This document shows positions 1 to 10,034 of a stretch of DNA of 64,000 bases, piece by piece. The notes under the pieces are model-generated. The model saw only the letters and a program-made list of their open reading frames with translations. It did no database searches and was not told the DNA's origin. This DNA is from CAYZJB01 sp964602985 (GTDB taxonomy: Bacteria > CLD3 > SB21): the NCBI GenBank assembly GCA_964602985.1, contig CAZRTJ010000004.1, positions 124,001 through 188,000 of the forward strand. Reading direction: 5' to 3'. Numbering within the stretch: position 1 is the stretch's first letter; each line of letters opens with the position of its first letter. Made by a program: the position numbers and the translations under genes.

Positions 1-1
1 A

Positions 2-3000
2 AGCTGGATGTATGTCACGAAGCTGTCCGGCTTTGTTTCCAAGATGGCGATTGACACCCTATCCGGTCAGCGAATCATCGCCGCCTGTGCAAACGATATT
101 TTCTATTCGACCAATGGGGGAGTGACGTTTTCCAAATCGGCCATTGAGGATGTTGAGGAAGTGTTTGACGTGCAGTTCAGTCCGTTGAATCCGGTGCAGA
201 TGTACCTGGTCAGCGAGGGGATCGTATATCGAAGCAACAACTCTGGTCAAAGCTGGTCTTCGATCTATGAGGCCGATGATACGACGGCAATCACTGCTTT
301 TGCCTTTAACCCCCAGGATCCGCAGAACACGTACTATCTGGCGACGATCACAGACAATGGAATTTCCACGATCGAACGTACCACAAACGACGGAGCCAAT
401 TTCAGCGTTGTGCGCGCACTGCCACTCGATTGGGAAACAAGGAAGCTGTATGTGGCGGCGGACGTCAACTCGACGGTGATGGCTCTGACGGGTGATGAAG
501 ACAGTACGAAGATCATCCGCAGTATCAACAACGGGGGTAGCTGGAACTTTGTCTACACTTCGGGCTTGCCGTTGATCTCCGGTTTTTCTCATCGGACCTT
601 CTATCACTGGCTTCCTCGGAGGGGCAATGAGACGGAACAAGTGATCGGATGGTCAGGTGGTCTGATCAAGACCAACAATGCCGGTATCGCGTGGAGTGGC
701 TTCCCCAACCCGCAATATGCGTACACGACACTGGTCCGATCGCCGCTCGATACGAGTAAGTTTTATGGACGAGTGGTAGGACAGAATGGTCTTTCGAAGA
801 TTGTCCTGACCACTTTTGGCACGGTCAGTCTCACAGACATCAATGGCGGGCTTACCGCCACGGCCATTCGACGAATGCTGTATGCGAGCGGTGACGAGAT
901 TATCGCACAAAGCGAATTCAATGATCTGCTCCTCAGTCGAAACGGCGGATTTGACTTCAACAAGTTCGGGACTGCCGGGGGGGAGGTGCTGGCCGCTTAC
1001 GAATCTGCAATTGACGATGGGTTCTACTGGATCTATGAAAACGGCCAGATTCATCGCTCGTTGAACGGAACGTCCAGTTCACTCTATACCACAGTTCCTT
1101 TCCACTCAGGGTTTGACAAAATCATCGACGCGAAGTTCGTGACGTATTTTGACTGGCAGTCCGGAGAAGACTCGAGCGCGATGATTATCGTCATGGGAAA
1201 GGATGGAGTGCCTGCGCGGGATATTCTGATCAGTGTCGATGACGGACTTAACTGGAAGTCGCTGAACTATGGAAATCACTTCGTGTCTGTGCCCAATCTC
1301 CAATCGATCAGTGTGGAGGAAAATGAAACGCTTAGCATCATTGCGGCCACTGAAAGTAGCGTGTGGTCGCTGGAAACCAAGGGAGGGGTCGCGTGGCAGC
1401 CAGTGTTCTCTGCTCCGGGCTCACACACTATTCTCCGGATGGCCTCTCGATACTCTAATGCACTCATCGAGTCGGACAGCGGACTGTTCGCCGGGTTTTT
1501 CGAATTTTTCAGCGGGCAATGGCAATTCTACGATGTATCGCACACTCTGGAAGCGTTGCCGACGGGGTCGATAGAAAAGCTTTTCGCAGGAACGGACGGC
1601 TATTACATGCTCAGGCGCGAGACCAACAATCGCATCGGACTGTACAAAGGCGGCTATGGGGTGGACCGTTGGGTGGAGATCACCGAGTCGCCGCTCGATG
1701 TGCTGAATCTCACCAGTGTTGTGGATGATTTTGATTTCGAGGATCAGGAGGCGATTCTCTACGCCGGCGCCAATAATGGGATTTGGCGGTTGAATCAGCG
1801 GGCTATTCTGACCAACGATACCGTCGCGACTTCCCAGCTGGCGCCGCTGAATCGTGGAGTGTCCGCGCAACTGGAAGTGAAATACAAGAACGATGGGACC
1901 TTGTTTGTCTTGATCGACAGTCTGCGCATCACGGGATCCGGCAGTTCGTCCTTTGTCTTTCAGGATACCATCTGGAATAACATCAATATCTATGCACCCA
2001 TGGGAATTGACATCAAGTCGACGACCAGCGTCATGATCGAATACACGGCGACCGGTCTGCAGTCTCCGACTGCGACGCTCACCGCTTACTACAACGGTCG
2101 GTCAAGCCGCGGTCAAGACTCGGTTCTGTCGATGTCCACGCGTCTCGCCGGATCGGCTAAAGCGGCTCGCATCAGCACGGGCTTGAAGGGCGATACCTTG
2201 GATTTCCGCGGCGCCTTGCTGGAGACGACGGATGAAACCTCGTTTCAGCTCGGCAACTCAGGCACAGACACGCTCTATGTGACCGGTTTTGGCCTGGGCG
2301 ACGGTACATACTTCAAGGTGAAGGCGCTGGATGCAGTGGGAACCGAACTGACGTCATTTGAAGTCACCCCCGGAAGCTCACAAACCTTCCAGCTGTCTTT
2401 CACGCCGGATGCGAACGGAGTTTTTCGAGACAGTCTGGTGATCTACAGTACGGCGCATAATTATCTTACCGATCAGCCGGACGATGCTCACGTCGTGCGG
2501 ATCCAGGGTATGGGATCGGGTGTGGCGCTGGAAAATGAAGGGTCGATCCGACCGCAACTCAATCAGGATCTGCGCCTGACCATTTCCGTGGCCCAGTTGA
2601 CCACACAGGAGATATCGGGGACGCTCTATTATCGCGAAACGGGTGATTTCACGTTTACGGAAAAGACACTGACCCCCGACGCGACATCCGGTGCTTCCGG
2701 TTCCGCCCGATACACAGTCACCATTCCCGCGGAAGACGTGACGTCGAAGGGTCTCGAGATGTATGTCGAGATCCGATCCACTGCCGGGTACACAGCGTAT
2801 TACCCGCAGGATTATCTTGCCAGCGGACCGTACGGATTGGGCGTAACGATTCGGTCACCCGGCCTCAGCAGCACGGGAGCGCTCAGTCTTACGGGTGGAA
2901 CGTCCGCCAAGGCTTATCAAATGATCTCCTTCCCGATCCGATTGGACACGCGTACGGCCTCAGGCGCGTTTGCGGCGAGCAGTCTGGGCCAGATCGGCGA

Positions 3001-4222
3001 CAAAGGAGACTGGCAGTTGTATCGGTACGATGGCACGACGGGAGACTTCGTGAGTGCGACAGATAATTCCATTTCGTTTGGGGAAATCTCGCATGGGAAG
3101 TCGTACCTGCTCATCACGCGAAAGCCGAAGACGCTCAATACGGGGGACGGACGCACGGTAACGCAGGCTGAAGCAACCACGACCATCGAGCCGGGGTGGA
3201 ACATGCTGGCGAATCCGTTCACCTTCAACATTCCCTGGTCGTTCGTCAACTATTTCAATCCGAAATTGAATTTTGCGAACATTGTTGTGCTGAACAACGG
3301 AAGATTTAGGTGGGTAGAGGACTTCGAAGTCCAATCTCTCAATCTGGAACCATGGAAGGGGTACATGTACTACTCCGATCCCGACAGCGGTACGTTCGCC
3401 ATTACGTATCCGGCGATCAGTACGACCGCGACCGGAAGTGGAACCTCCAAGCGTCGAATGCTCCGATCGGAGAACCTGCAAAGCGGCGAGTTTCTCTTGG
3501 ACATGGTGGTACGTGACGATGAGGGTGAAATGTTGCATCGGGCCGGACAGTTGCGGGACGCTTTGGATGAACAGGATTTCTACGACCGACGCCCACTCCC
3601 GGTTCTAGATGAGCGACAAATTCAGCTGACCTTCTCAAACGATCGCGGGAAATGGCACTCCGATCTTCGCGCCGTGTCCGAGGAGGGCCACACGTGGGAA
3701 GTGACGCTGGCGACGCGGTCCTCCAGGAATCGTGCCACGCTGGCCTTGGGAACCACAGGTCTTCCGGAAGGCTGGATTGTCCAGTTCCTGCACCGCGGAA
3801 CCGGAAGAGTCTATGGCGTGGATCAAGCGGTGGACTGGAGTGTAGGCAAGGATGCGCCCCAGGAATTTCGACTGATCGCAGGAACGCAGGCGTACGTCGA
3901 GAAAGTCCTGGCCGAGACGATTCCGACTCAGTTTCATCTTGAACAGAATTATCCCAATCCATTCAATCCGACAACGTCCATTCGTTACGCGCTGCCGCAG
4001 ACGAGCCGTGTCCGGCTTTCGATCTACAATACACTGGGTCAGCTTGTCGCCACGGTTTTTGAGGGGGTCCAGACCGCTGCGGTGTATACCGCGGCATGGA
4101 ACGGTCGAAACCAGTTGGGCAGGATCGTTTCCAGCGGCGTGTATATTTACCGACTGGAAGCCGAATCCATCGACGGCGGACAACGATTCTCTCAAACACG
4201 AAAAATGACATTCTTGAAATAA
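2..4222 (+). CDS. T9SS-exported BNR-repeat protein, 5' truncated
   Basis: The reading frame is open from the window edge and no signal peptide is present, so the start lies upstream; at least 1,404 residues are seen. Residues 1-620 carry repeated Asp-box/BNR-like motifs such as STNGGVTF, RSNNSGQSW, RSINNGGSW and ISVDDGLNW, the pattern of sortilin- or sialidase-type beta-propellers. Next come beta-rich segments (about 620-900), one of them resembling ASH/choice-of-anchor domains, and a segment near 1010-1110 with WNMLANPF. The C-terminus from about residue 1305 is a type A sorting domain (EQNYPNPFNPTTSIRYALP), followed by the usual GRxxxGxxxxSGVYIYRL core and a final basic KMTFLK. Such proteins cross the outer membrane by the type IX system and are surface-attached or released. 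Ligand or substrate cannot be inferred. The next gene starts 10 bases downstream, probably in the same transcript. Confidence 0.85.
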   Translation, partial: SWMYVTKLSGFVSKMAIDTLSGQRIIAACANDIFYSTNGGVTFSKSAIEDVEEVFDVQFSPLNPVQMYLVSEGIVYRSNNSGQSWSSIYEADDTTAITAFAFNPQDPQNTYYLATITDNGISTIERTTNDGANFSVVRALPLDWETRKLYVAADVNSTVMALTGDEDSTKIIRSINNGGSWNFVYTSGLPLISGFSHRTFYHWLPRRGNETEQVIGWSGGLIKTNNAGIAWSGFPNPQYAYTTLVRSPLDTSKFYGRVVGQNGLSKIVLTTFGTVSLTDINGGLTATAIRRMLYASGDEIIAQSEFNDLLLSRNGGFDFNKFGTAGGEVLAAYESAIDDGFYWIYENGQIHRSLNGTSSSLYTTVPFHSGFDKIIDAKFVTYFDWQSGEDSSAMIIVMGKDGVPARDILISVDDGLNWKSLNYGNHFVSVPNLQSISVEENETLSIIAATESSVWSLETKGGVAWQPVFSAPGSHTILRMASRYSNALIESDSGLFAGFFEFFSGQWQFYDVSHTLEALPTGSIEKLFAGTDGYYMLRRETNNRIGLYKGGYGVDRWVEITESPLDVLNLTSVVDDFDFEDQEAILYAGANNGIWRLNQRAILTNDTVATSQLAPLNRGVSAQLEVKYKNDGTLFVLIDSLRITGSGSSSFVFQDTIWNNINIYAPMGIDIKSTTSVMIEYTATGLQSPTATLTAYYNGRSSRGQDSVLSMSTRLAGSAKAARISTGLKGDTLDFRGALLETTDETSFQLGNSGTDTLYVTGFGLGDGTYFKVKALDAVGTELTSFEVTPGSSQTFQLSFTPDANGVFRDSLVIYSTAHNYLTDQPDDAHVVRIQGMGSGVALENEGSIRPQLNQDLRLTISVAQLTTQEISGTLYYRETGDFTFTEKTLTPDATSGASGSARYTVTIPAEDVTSKGLEMYVEIRSTAGYTAYYPQDYLASGPYGLGVTIRSPGLSSTGALSLTGGTSAKAYQMISFPIRLDTRTASGAFAASSLGQIGDKGDWQLYRYDGTTGDFVSATDNSISFGEISHGKSYLLITRKPKTLNTGDGRTVTQAEATTTIEPGWNMLANPFTFNIPWSFVNYFNPKLNFANIVVLNNGRFRWVEDFEVQSLNLEPWKGYMYYSDPDSGTFAITYPAISTTATGSGTSKRRMLRSENLQSGEFLLDMVVRDDEGEMLHRAGQLRDALDEQDFYDRRPLPVLDERQIQLTFSNDRGKWHSDLRAVSEEGHTWEVTLATRSSRNRATLALGTTGLPEGWIVQFLHRGTGRVYGVDQAVDWSVGKDAPQEFRLIAGTQAYVEKVLAETIPTQFHLEQNYPNPFNPTTSIRYALPQTSRVRLSIYNTLGQLVATVFEGVQTAAVYTAAWNGRNQLGRIVSSGVYIYRLEAESIDGGQRFSQTRKMTFLK

Positions 4223-4232
4223 GGACAAGCAT

Positions 4233-4856
4233 ATGAGAACGAAAATCATTTCCATCGGTTTTCTGGCGATGTGCGGGGCGTGGGGTGTGCTTTCGCTGCA
4301 TGGGCAACAACGATCCTCGAAGCCGCTCGTGGCAGTCCTGGATCTGCAAGTGACGGGCGGTGTGCTCAAATCGGAAGCGCAGGCGCTCAGCGATCGCCTG
4401 CGATCGGAAATGCAGTCGCTCAAATTTGATCTGATCGAGCGCTCGCAGATGAATGCGCTGCTCGTGGAGCAGGAGTTTGCGATGTCGGAACTGAGCGAAG
4501 AAAGCGCATCGAAGGCGGGCAAACTCCTCAGCGCGGAGCAAGTCGCCGTCGGCACGATCGGGAAGGTCGGACGGACGTACACGGTGGATGTGCGCCTCAT
4601 CGATGTGGCGACCGGCAAAGTTGTCAATTCCTCCAAGCAGGATTACGCGGGTCCGACCGATGGCCTGGTGCAGGTGATGAGAAATATCGCGAGAATTTTT
4701 GCCGGGCTGGAACCCCAGAAGATTCGTGTCGGCAGCAATCTTCACTGGTGGATCGCGGGTGGAGTCGCGGTCGGCGGCGGCGCAGCCGCGTATTTTCTTT
4801 TGAACAAGAAGGGATCAGGGACTCCGTCCTTCTCGGGACCACCGAGTCTGCCCTAA
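4233..4856 (+). CDS. CsgG/FlgO-like exported protein with C-terminal membrane segment
   Basis: The 207-residue product has an N-terminal signal-like segment (residues 1-25, no clear lipobox). A domain at about 33-150 has the pattern of CsgG/FlgO/TolB-N proteins: VAVLDLQVTGG, a paired EAQALSDRLRSEM helix, LIERSQMNALLVEQEF, AVGTIGKVGRTYTVDVRLIDVATGKV. A single hydrophobic Gly/Ala-rich segment lies near 173-195, followed by a short Pro/Ser/Gly tail. In this group of bacteria such proteins often accompany T9SS cargo genes, and this one follows the large BNR protein by 10 bases with an AAGGA ribosome site. A role in envelope assembly or stabilising the surface protein is inference. It is followed at once by a strong terminator. 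Confidence 0.75.
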   Translation: MRTKIISIGFLAMCGAWGVLSLHGQQRSSKPLVAVLDLQVTGGVLKSEAQALSDRLRSEMQSLKFDLIERSQMNALLVEQEFAMSELSEESASKAGKLLSAEQVAVGTIGKVGRTYTVDVRLIDVATGKVVNSSKQDYAGPTDGLVQVMRNIARIFAGLEPQKIRVGSNLHWWIAGGVAVGGGAAAYFLLNKKGSGTPSFSGPPSLP

Positions 4857-4873
4857 GTTCGTTTCGGAAAAAG

Positions 4874-4905
4874 AAAATCCCGTTCAGAGTTCTGAACGGG
4901 ATTTT
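4874..4905 (+). terminator. Bidirectional intrinsic terminator
   Basis: Perfect 15-base arms (AAAATCCCGTTCAGA and its complement) enclose a 2-base loop. T-runs flank the stem on both strands (T8 on plus, TTTTCTTTTT on minus). It sits between the convergent CsgG-like gene and groEL and should terminate both. Confidence 0.9.
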
Positions 4906-4953
4906 TTTGTATGCAAAGCCTCAGACCGTTGGTGCCTGAGGACGGTGGCGCGA

Positions 4954-6606
<1,653 letters not shown>

Positions 6607-6648
6607 GATAGTGATTCTCCTGTTATTTGATTTTCAATTTCGTATTCT

Positions 6649-6933
6649 TTATCCCTGAATGGCCAAGATATCCGTCTCGTGCATGATCAGATATTTCTCT
6701 CCGTCAAGGGTGATTTCAGTTCCCGAATATTTTCCATACAGGATTTTGTCGCCCGCCTTGACGTGCATCTTCTGGTACTCTCCCTTTTCGAAGCGGCCGG
6801 GACCGACTGCCATGACTTCACCGACCTGCGGCTTTTCCTTGGCGGTGTCCGGGATGATGAGGCCGCTCGCCGTCTTTTCTTCAGCTTCCATGCTCTTGAC
6901 GATCACCCGATCGCCCAACGGTTTGAGTTTCAT
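6649..6933 (-). CDS. groES: 10 kDa co-chaperonin GroES
   Basis: The 94-residue product starts MKLKPLGDRVIVK and contains the family pattern GLIIPDTAKEKPQVGEVMAVGPG, with the mobile loop in residues 17-33, and a C-terminal DGEKYLIMHETDILAI strand. The frame stays open upstream to 7056, but the ATG at 6933 is preceded by GGAGG at correct spacing and matches the family start, so the upstream extension is leader. It caps GroEL during folding. First gene of the groESL operon. Confidence 0.98.
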   Translation of the reverse strand: MKLKPLGDRVIVKSMEAEEKTASGLIIPDTAKEKPQVGEVMAVGPGRFEKGEYQKMHVKAGDKILYGKYSGTEITLDGEKYLIMHETDILAIQG

Positions 6934-7025
6934 TTTCGTTCCTCCAGTGTTTAGAATGACGTTGAAGTGTCTACATGCTTTCAGATTTTGCCGCCCTAGG
7001 GCAAACTCGATGCCAAGGGGCGCCA

Positions 7026-7053
7026 ATATTAGAAAACAACAACTTATTGTCAA
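7026..7053 (-). promoter_or_regulatory. Putative sigma-70 promoter of groESL
   Basis: On the minus strand TTGACA (7048-7053) and TAATAT (7026-7031) are 16 bases apart, about 95 bases before the groES start. The leader between them and groES contains a small hairpin, TTTGCC/GGCAAA at 6987-7005. The promoter is inferred from consensus only. Its position downstream of CIRCE is unusual, so a second promoter further upstream is possible. Confidence 0.5.
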
Positions 7054-7059
7054 CAAGTA

Positions 7060-7086
7060 TTAGCACTAAGACTGTCAGAGTGCTAA
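7060..7086 (-). promoter_or_regulatory. CIRCE element (HrcA operator)
   Basis: TTAGCACTA, a 9-base spacer, then GAGTGCTAA: this matches the CIRCE consensus (TTAGCACTC-N9-GAGTGCTAA) at 17 of 18 arm positions. CIRCE is bound by the heat-shock repressor HrcA, whose activity depends on GroEL. It lies in the divergent region between groES and the EamA gene, 126 bases from the groES start and 36 bases from the EamA start, so it could affect both. No hrcA gene lies in the window. Confidence 0.93.
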
Positions 7087-7122
7087 ACTGACAGGACTTT
7101 AAACTGACACAGGACTGCCACA

Positions 7123-8070
7123 ATGACAGATAAATCGATAACGGTAAAGTCATACTACAAAGGAGTTGCGCTCATCTCGATGGCGTCCCTGTTCTGGAGC
7201 AGTGCAGGACTGATGATCAAGACGGTCTCTCTTCCCCCCATCCAGATCGCGATGTATCGTTCGCTTGTCGCCGGCCTGTTTCTCGGCATCTACCTGCTGA
7301 TCCATCGCAGACACCTGTCCCGGGATGCGTTTTCCGGTTCCGCACTGCGAACGGCGCTCTTCTACATGCTGACGGTGACGCTGTTCGTCCTGGCGAACAA
7401 GTTGACGACGTCCGCCAACGCGGTCTTTCTCCAATACACCGCTCCGGTGTACGTGATCCTGATTTCTTATTTCGCTTTTCGCGAAAAGGTGTCTCTCACG
7501 GAAGTGGCGACGGTTGCGATCTGTCTGGCGGGAATGTTTCTGTTCTTCATGGAGGAAGAAAAATCGTCTTCGTTTGTCGGCAATGTCGTCGGCGTGCTGT
7601 CGGGTGTCGCGTTCGCCTTGCTTCAAGTTTCTGTGAAACGGGCGGAGCGATCGGAAGCGGGTTCGCAGGATGTTGTCGCCATGGAGACGAAGGGAGTGGC
7701 TCATTTGGCATTGGGGAATGTGGTGACGGTGGGGATGTTGTTTGTGTTCATCCTGGTGAGTGTTCGTCTGGAACCGGGTAGTTTTCTCCTGCCGCTAACG
7801 GGGAGCGAATTCACCATGACGGCCGCGGACGCGGCCGGGCTGTTGTTTCTGGGGATCGTGCAATTGGGCTGCGGATATCTTTGTTTTGCCAAGGGTGCGC
7901 GCCACATCTCGAGTGTCGAAATCGCCATCTACACACTGCTGGAGCCGGTTCTCAATCCGGTATGGACCTTTCTCGGGACGGGGGAAACCCCTGGGGGTTG
8001 GGCAATTCTCGGAGCGGTCGTTATCATCGTGGCGATGGTCGTCAATGCGATCGGGAGTCGGCAGCGATGA
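7123..8070 (+). CDS. EamA/DMT-family transporter
   Basis: The 315-residue integral membrane protein has about ten hydrophobic helices arranged as two EamA repeats (about 13-147 and 160-310). Family marks include FWSSAGLMIKTV in helix 1, the AVFLQYTAPVYVILISYF segment and the closing EPVLNPVWTFLG. DMT carriers export or import metabolites and amino acids; the substrate is not predictable. It is transcribed divergently from groESL and overlaps the next gene (shikimate kinase) by ATGA, so the two are translationally coupled. An AGGA lies about 10 bases before the start. Five other EamA-type genes occur in the window. Confidence 0.9.
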   Translation: MTDKSITVKSYYKGVALISMASLFWSSAGLMIKTVSLPPIQIAMYRSLVAGLFLGIYLLIHRRHLSRDAFSGSALRTALFYMLTVTLFVLANKLTTSANAVFLQYTAPVYVILISYFAFREKVSLTEVATVAICLAGMFLFFMEEEKSSSFVGNVVGVLSGVAFALLQVSVKRAERSEAGSQDVVAMETKGVAHLALGNVVTVGMLFVFILVSVRLEPGSFLLPLTGSEFTMTAADAAGLLFLGIVQLGCGYLCFAKGARHISSVEIAIYTLLEPVLNPVWTFLGTGETPGGWAILGAVVIIVAMVVNAIGSRQR

Positions 8071-8567
8071 AGCCGATCTTTTTGTGCGGATTCATGGGAT
8101 CCGGTAAGACCACGGTCGGGCAATTGCTGGCCGCGGAGGTAGGCGGCGTGTTCGTAGACACGGATCGGGAATTGGAGAGGCGGTTGGGGATGTCGGTGGC
8201 GGATCTGCTAAGGACAAGGGGAGAGGCGGAGTTCCGGCGGCACGAGGCACGGTTGATCGAAGAAATCGCGGATACTCCGGCGGTGATTGCGTTGGGTGGA
8301 GGGAGTCTGATGGACCGCCGGACGTGTGAAGTCGTCAGTCGAAAAGGCGTCTTGATCTATCTCCAGACATCGAAGGACGAGCTCCAACGCCGGGTTGGGT
8401 TGCAGGATGCGACGCGTCCTTTGTGGGAGGGCGCATCGTTTGATGAACTTTTCTCCCGTCGCGAAGCGGGGTACAGCGCCGCCTCTGTGAAGGTACAGAC
8501 AGATGACCAAACTCCCGCCCAGATTGCGAGAGCGATCCTTCATTCACTCGGGGAATTTCAAAAATAG
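8067..8567 (+). CDS. aroK: Shikimate kinase
   Basis: The 166-residue product is the usual length. It shows the Walker A loop GFMGSGKTTVG (residues 8-18), the DTD pair at 31-33 that binds Mg and shikimate, REAEFRRHE-type shikimate-binding arginines (about 57), the GGGS loop near 77-80, and a LID segment with RPLW near 119. It phosphorylates shikimate at O3 in the aromatic amino acid pathway in the cytoplasm. The start is set by the ATGA overlap with the EamA gene; the longer upstream extension is a shadow. Its 3' end overlaps the convergent aldehyde dehydrogenase by 10 bases. No other aro gene is nearby. Confidence 0.96.
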   Translation: MKPIFLCGFMGSGKTTVGQLLAAEVGGVFVDTDRELERRLGMSVADLLRTRGEAEFRRHEARLIEEIADTPAVIALGGGSLMDRRTCEVVSRKGVLIYLQTSKDELQRRVGLQDATRPLWEGASFDELFSRREAGYSAASVKVQTDDQTPAQIARAILHSLGEFQK

Positions 8568-9958
8568 CGCACGATCCAGCGGATCAGTCGTTTCACAAAA
8601 GGAGTGTACGGCGGATAGATCAGTTTGATCGTGGAAGTCCAACTGCGCTGGCTGTAAACCGAACGCTCATTCGAGAAGGCCAGAAATCCGGCATGCCCGT
8701 GTGACCGGCCGAATCCCGATCGGCCCAGACCACCGAAGGGCAACTCCGAATGGAAAAAGGGTACCGTCGTCTCATTGATGGCGACGAGACCGGACGAGGT
8801 GGCGTCGATGATCTGCCGGGCCCATTTCTTTCGGCGGGTGAAGAGGTACAGGCACAATGGATGTCCATGACGGCGAATGTGGTCCACGATTTCCTGTTCA
8901 TCCCGGTAGGGCAACAAGGCAATCACGGGTCCAAATATCTCCTCCGTGACCAGGGGCGCATCGGGGGACACGTTCCTCACAATCGTCGGATGAATAAAAC
9001 AATCATCGGGGTCATGATCGCCGGTGAGGACGATTTCGGATCCTTTGTCGATTGTCTGCCGGATTGCGTTCAAGACGCGATCGTAGTGACGGCGGTTGAT
9101 CATGCGTCCGAGGTCCGGGTTGTGCCGGGCGTTGGCCTTCCCGACCTGCTTGTGGTACGCGCGGAGGAGTTCGCTGATAAATGACGTTTCCACATCGCGG
9201 TGGACGAAGATATGGTTTGGGGAGACGCACGACTGACCGGCGTTCAGGAGTTCCCCCCAGATGATCTTTTCTGCCGTGTCTTTGAGATTGGCCGATCGAT
9301 CGACGACTGCGGGATTTTGCCCGCCCAGTTCGAGTGTCACACCTGAGAGATTCTGCGCGGCGGCTGCCATGACTTTCTTTCCGATCTCGGGACTGCCAGT
9401 AAAGAATACGTGATCGAACGGCAACTTCAGCAGGGCTTCGGCGACATCTGGTCCGCCACATTGTACGGACACTTCGTTTTCCGGGAAGACTTCGCGAACC
9501 AGTGCGTGAACGATCTCCGCCGTTTGAAGCGCCCACTCGGAGGGCTTCAAGATGACGCAATTGCCGGCCGCCACCGCGGACACCAGCGGTCCGACACTGA
9601 GATTGAAAGGATAGTTCCAAGCTCCGAGGATGAGGACCACGCCCTTGGATTGATATTCGACTCGCGAACGAGAGCCGAAGAGAAGAAACGGCGCGGGAAC
9701 ACGTCTCGGCCTCATCCAGAAGCGCATATTTTGAGCGGCGTGGTCGATTTCGTTCAGAACGACTTTGATGTCCGTCGCTAATGTTTCTGAAAAGGGTTTT
9801 CGGAAATCGTCAAATTCCGCCCGACAGATGGCGTCGGACTGGCGTAGAATCCACTTCTTCATGCGCAGGAGTTTCTCTACGCGCTCGGAGGCCGTCGACG
9901 CGCGTACGTGCCGGACAGCGGCCAGGTGATCTTGAAAGGTTCGGTGAAGGTCGTTCAT
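8558..9958 (-). CDS. Class 3-type aldehyde dehydrogenase
   Basis: The 466-residue NAD(P)-dependent dehydrogenase is of the ALDH3/coniferyl- or fatty-aldehyde type. It has the GAWNYPFNLSVGPL substrate/cofactor segment (112-125), catalytic Glu210 in TLELGGQNP and nucleophile Cys244 in NAGQSCVSPN, matching the E210/C244 spacing of the class. EIFGPVIALLPY is also present. A basic/hydrophobic tail (IYPPYTPFVKRLIRWIVRYF) resembles the membrane-binding end of fatty aldehyde dehydrogenases, suggesting medium- or long-chain aldehydes as substrates (inference). No clear ribosome site precedes the ATG. It is last in a minus-strand run after accC (76-base gap). Confidence 0.93.
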   Translation of the reverse strand: MNDLHRTFQDHLAAVRHVRASTASERVEKLLRMKKWILRQSDAICRAEFDDFRKPFSETLATDIKVVLNEIDHAAQNMRFWMRPRRVPAPFLLFGSRSRVEYQSKGVVLILGAWNYPFNLSVGPLVSAVAAGNCVILKPSEWALQTAEIVHALVREVFPENEVSVQCGGPDVAEALLKLPFDHVFFTGSPEIGKKVMAAAAQNLSGVTLELGGQNPAVVDRSANLKDTAEKIIWGELLNAGQSCVSPNHIFVHRDVETSFISELLRAYHKQVGKANARHNPDLGRMINRRHYDRVLNAIRQTIDKGSEIVLTGDHDPDDCFIHPTIVRNVSPDAPLVTEEIFGPVIALLPYRDEQEIVDHIRRHGHPLCLYLFTRRKKWARQIIDATSSGLVAINETTVPFFHSELPFGGLGRSGFGRSHGHAGFLAFSNERSVYSQRSWTSTIKLIYPPYTPFVKRLIRWIVRYF

Positions 9959-10034
9959 CTGAGGTGAGAATTTCGTCGCGCTGTTCTTCCCGACGGTTTC
10001 ACGGTCCCGTCTATATGGGAGTCAGCCGGCCGAC

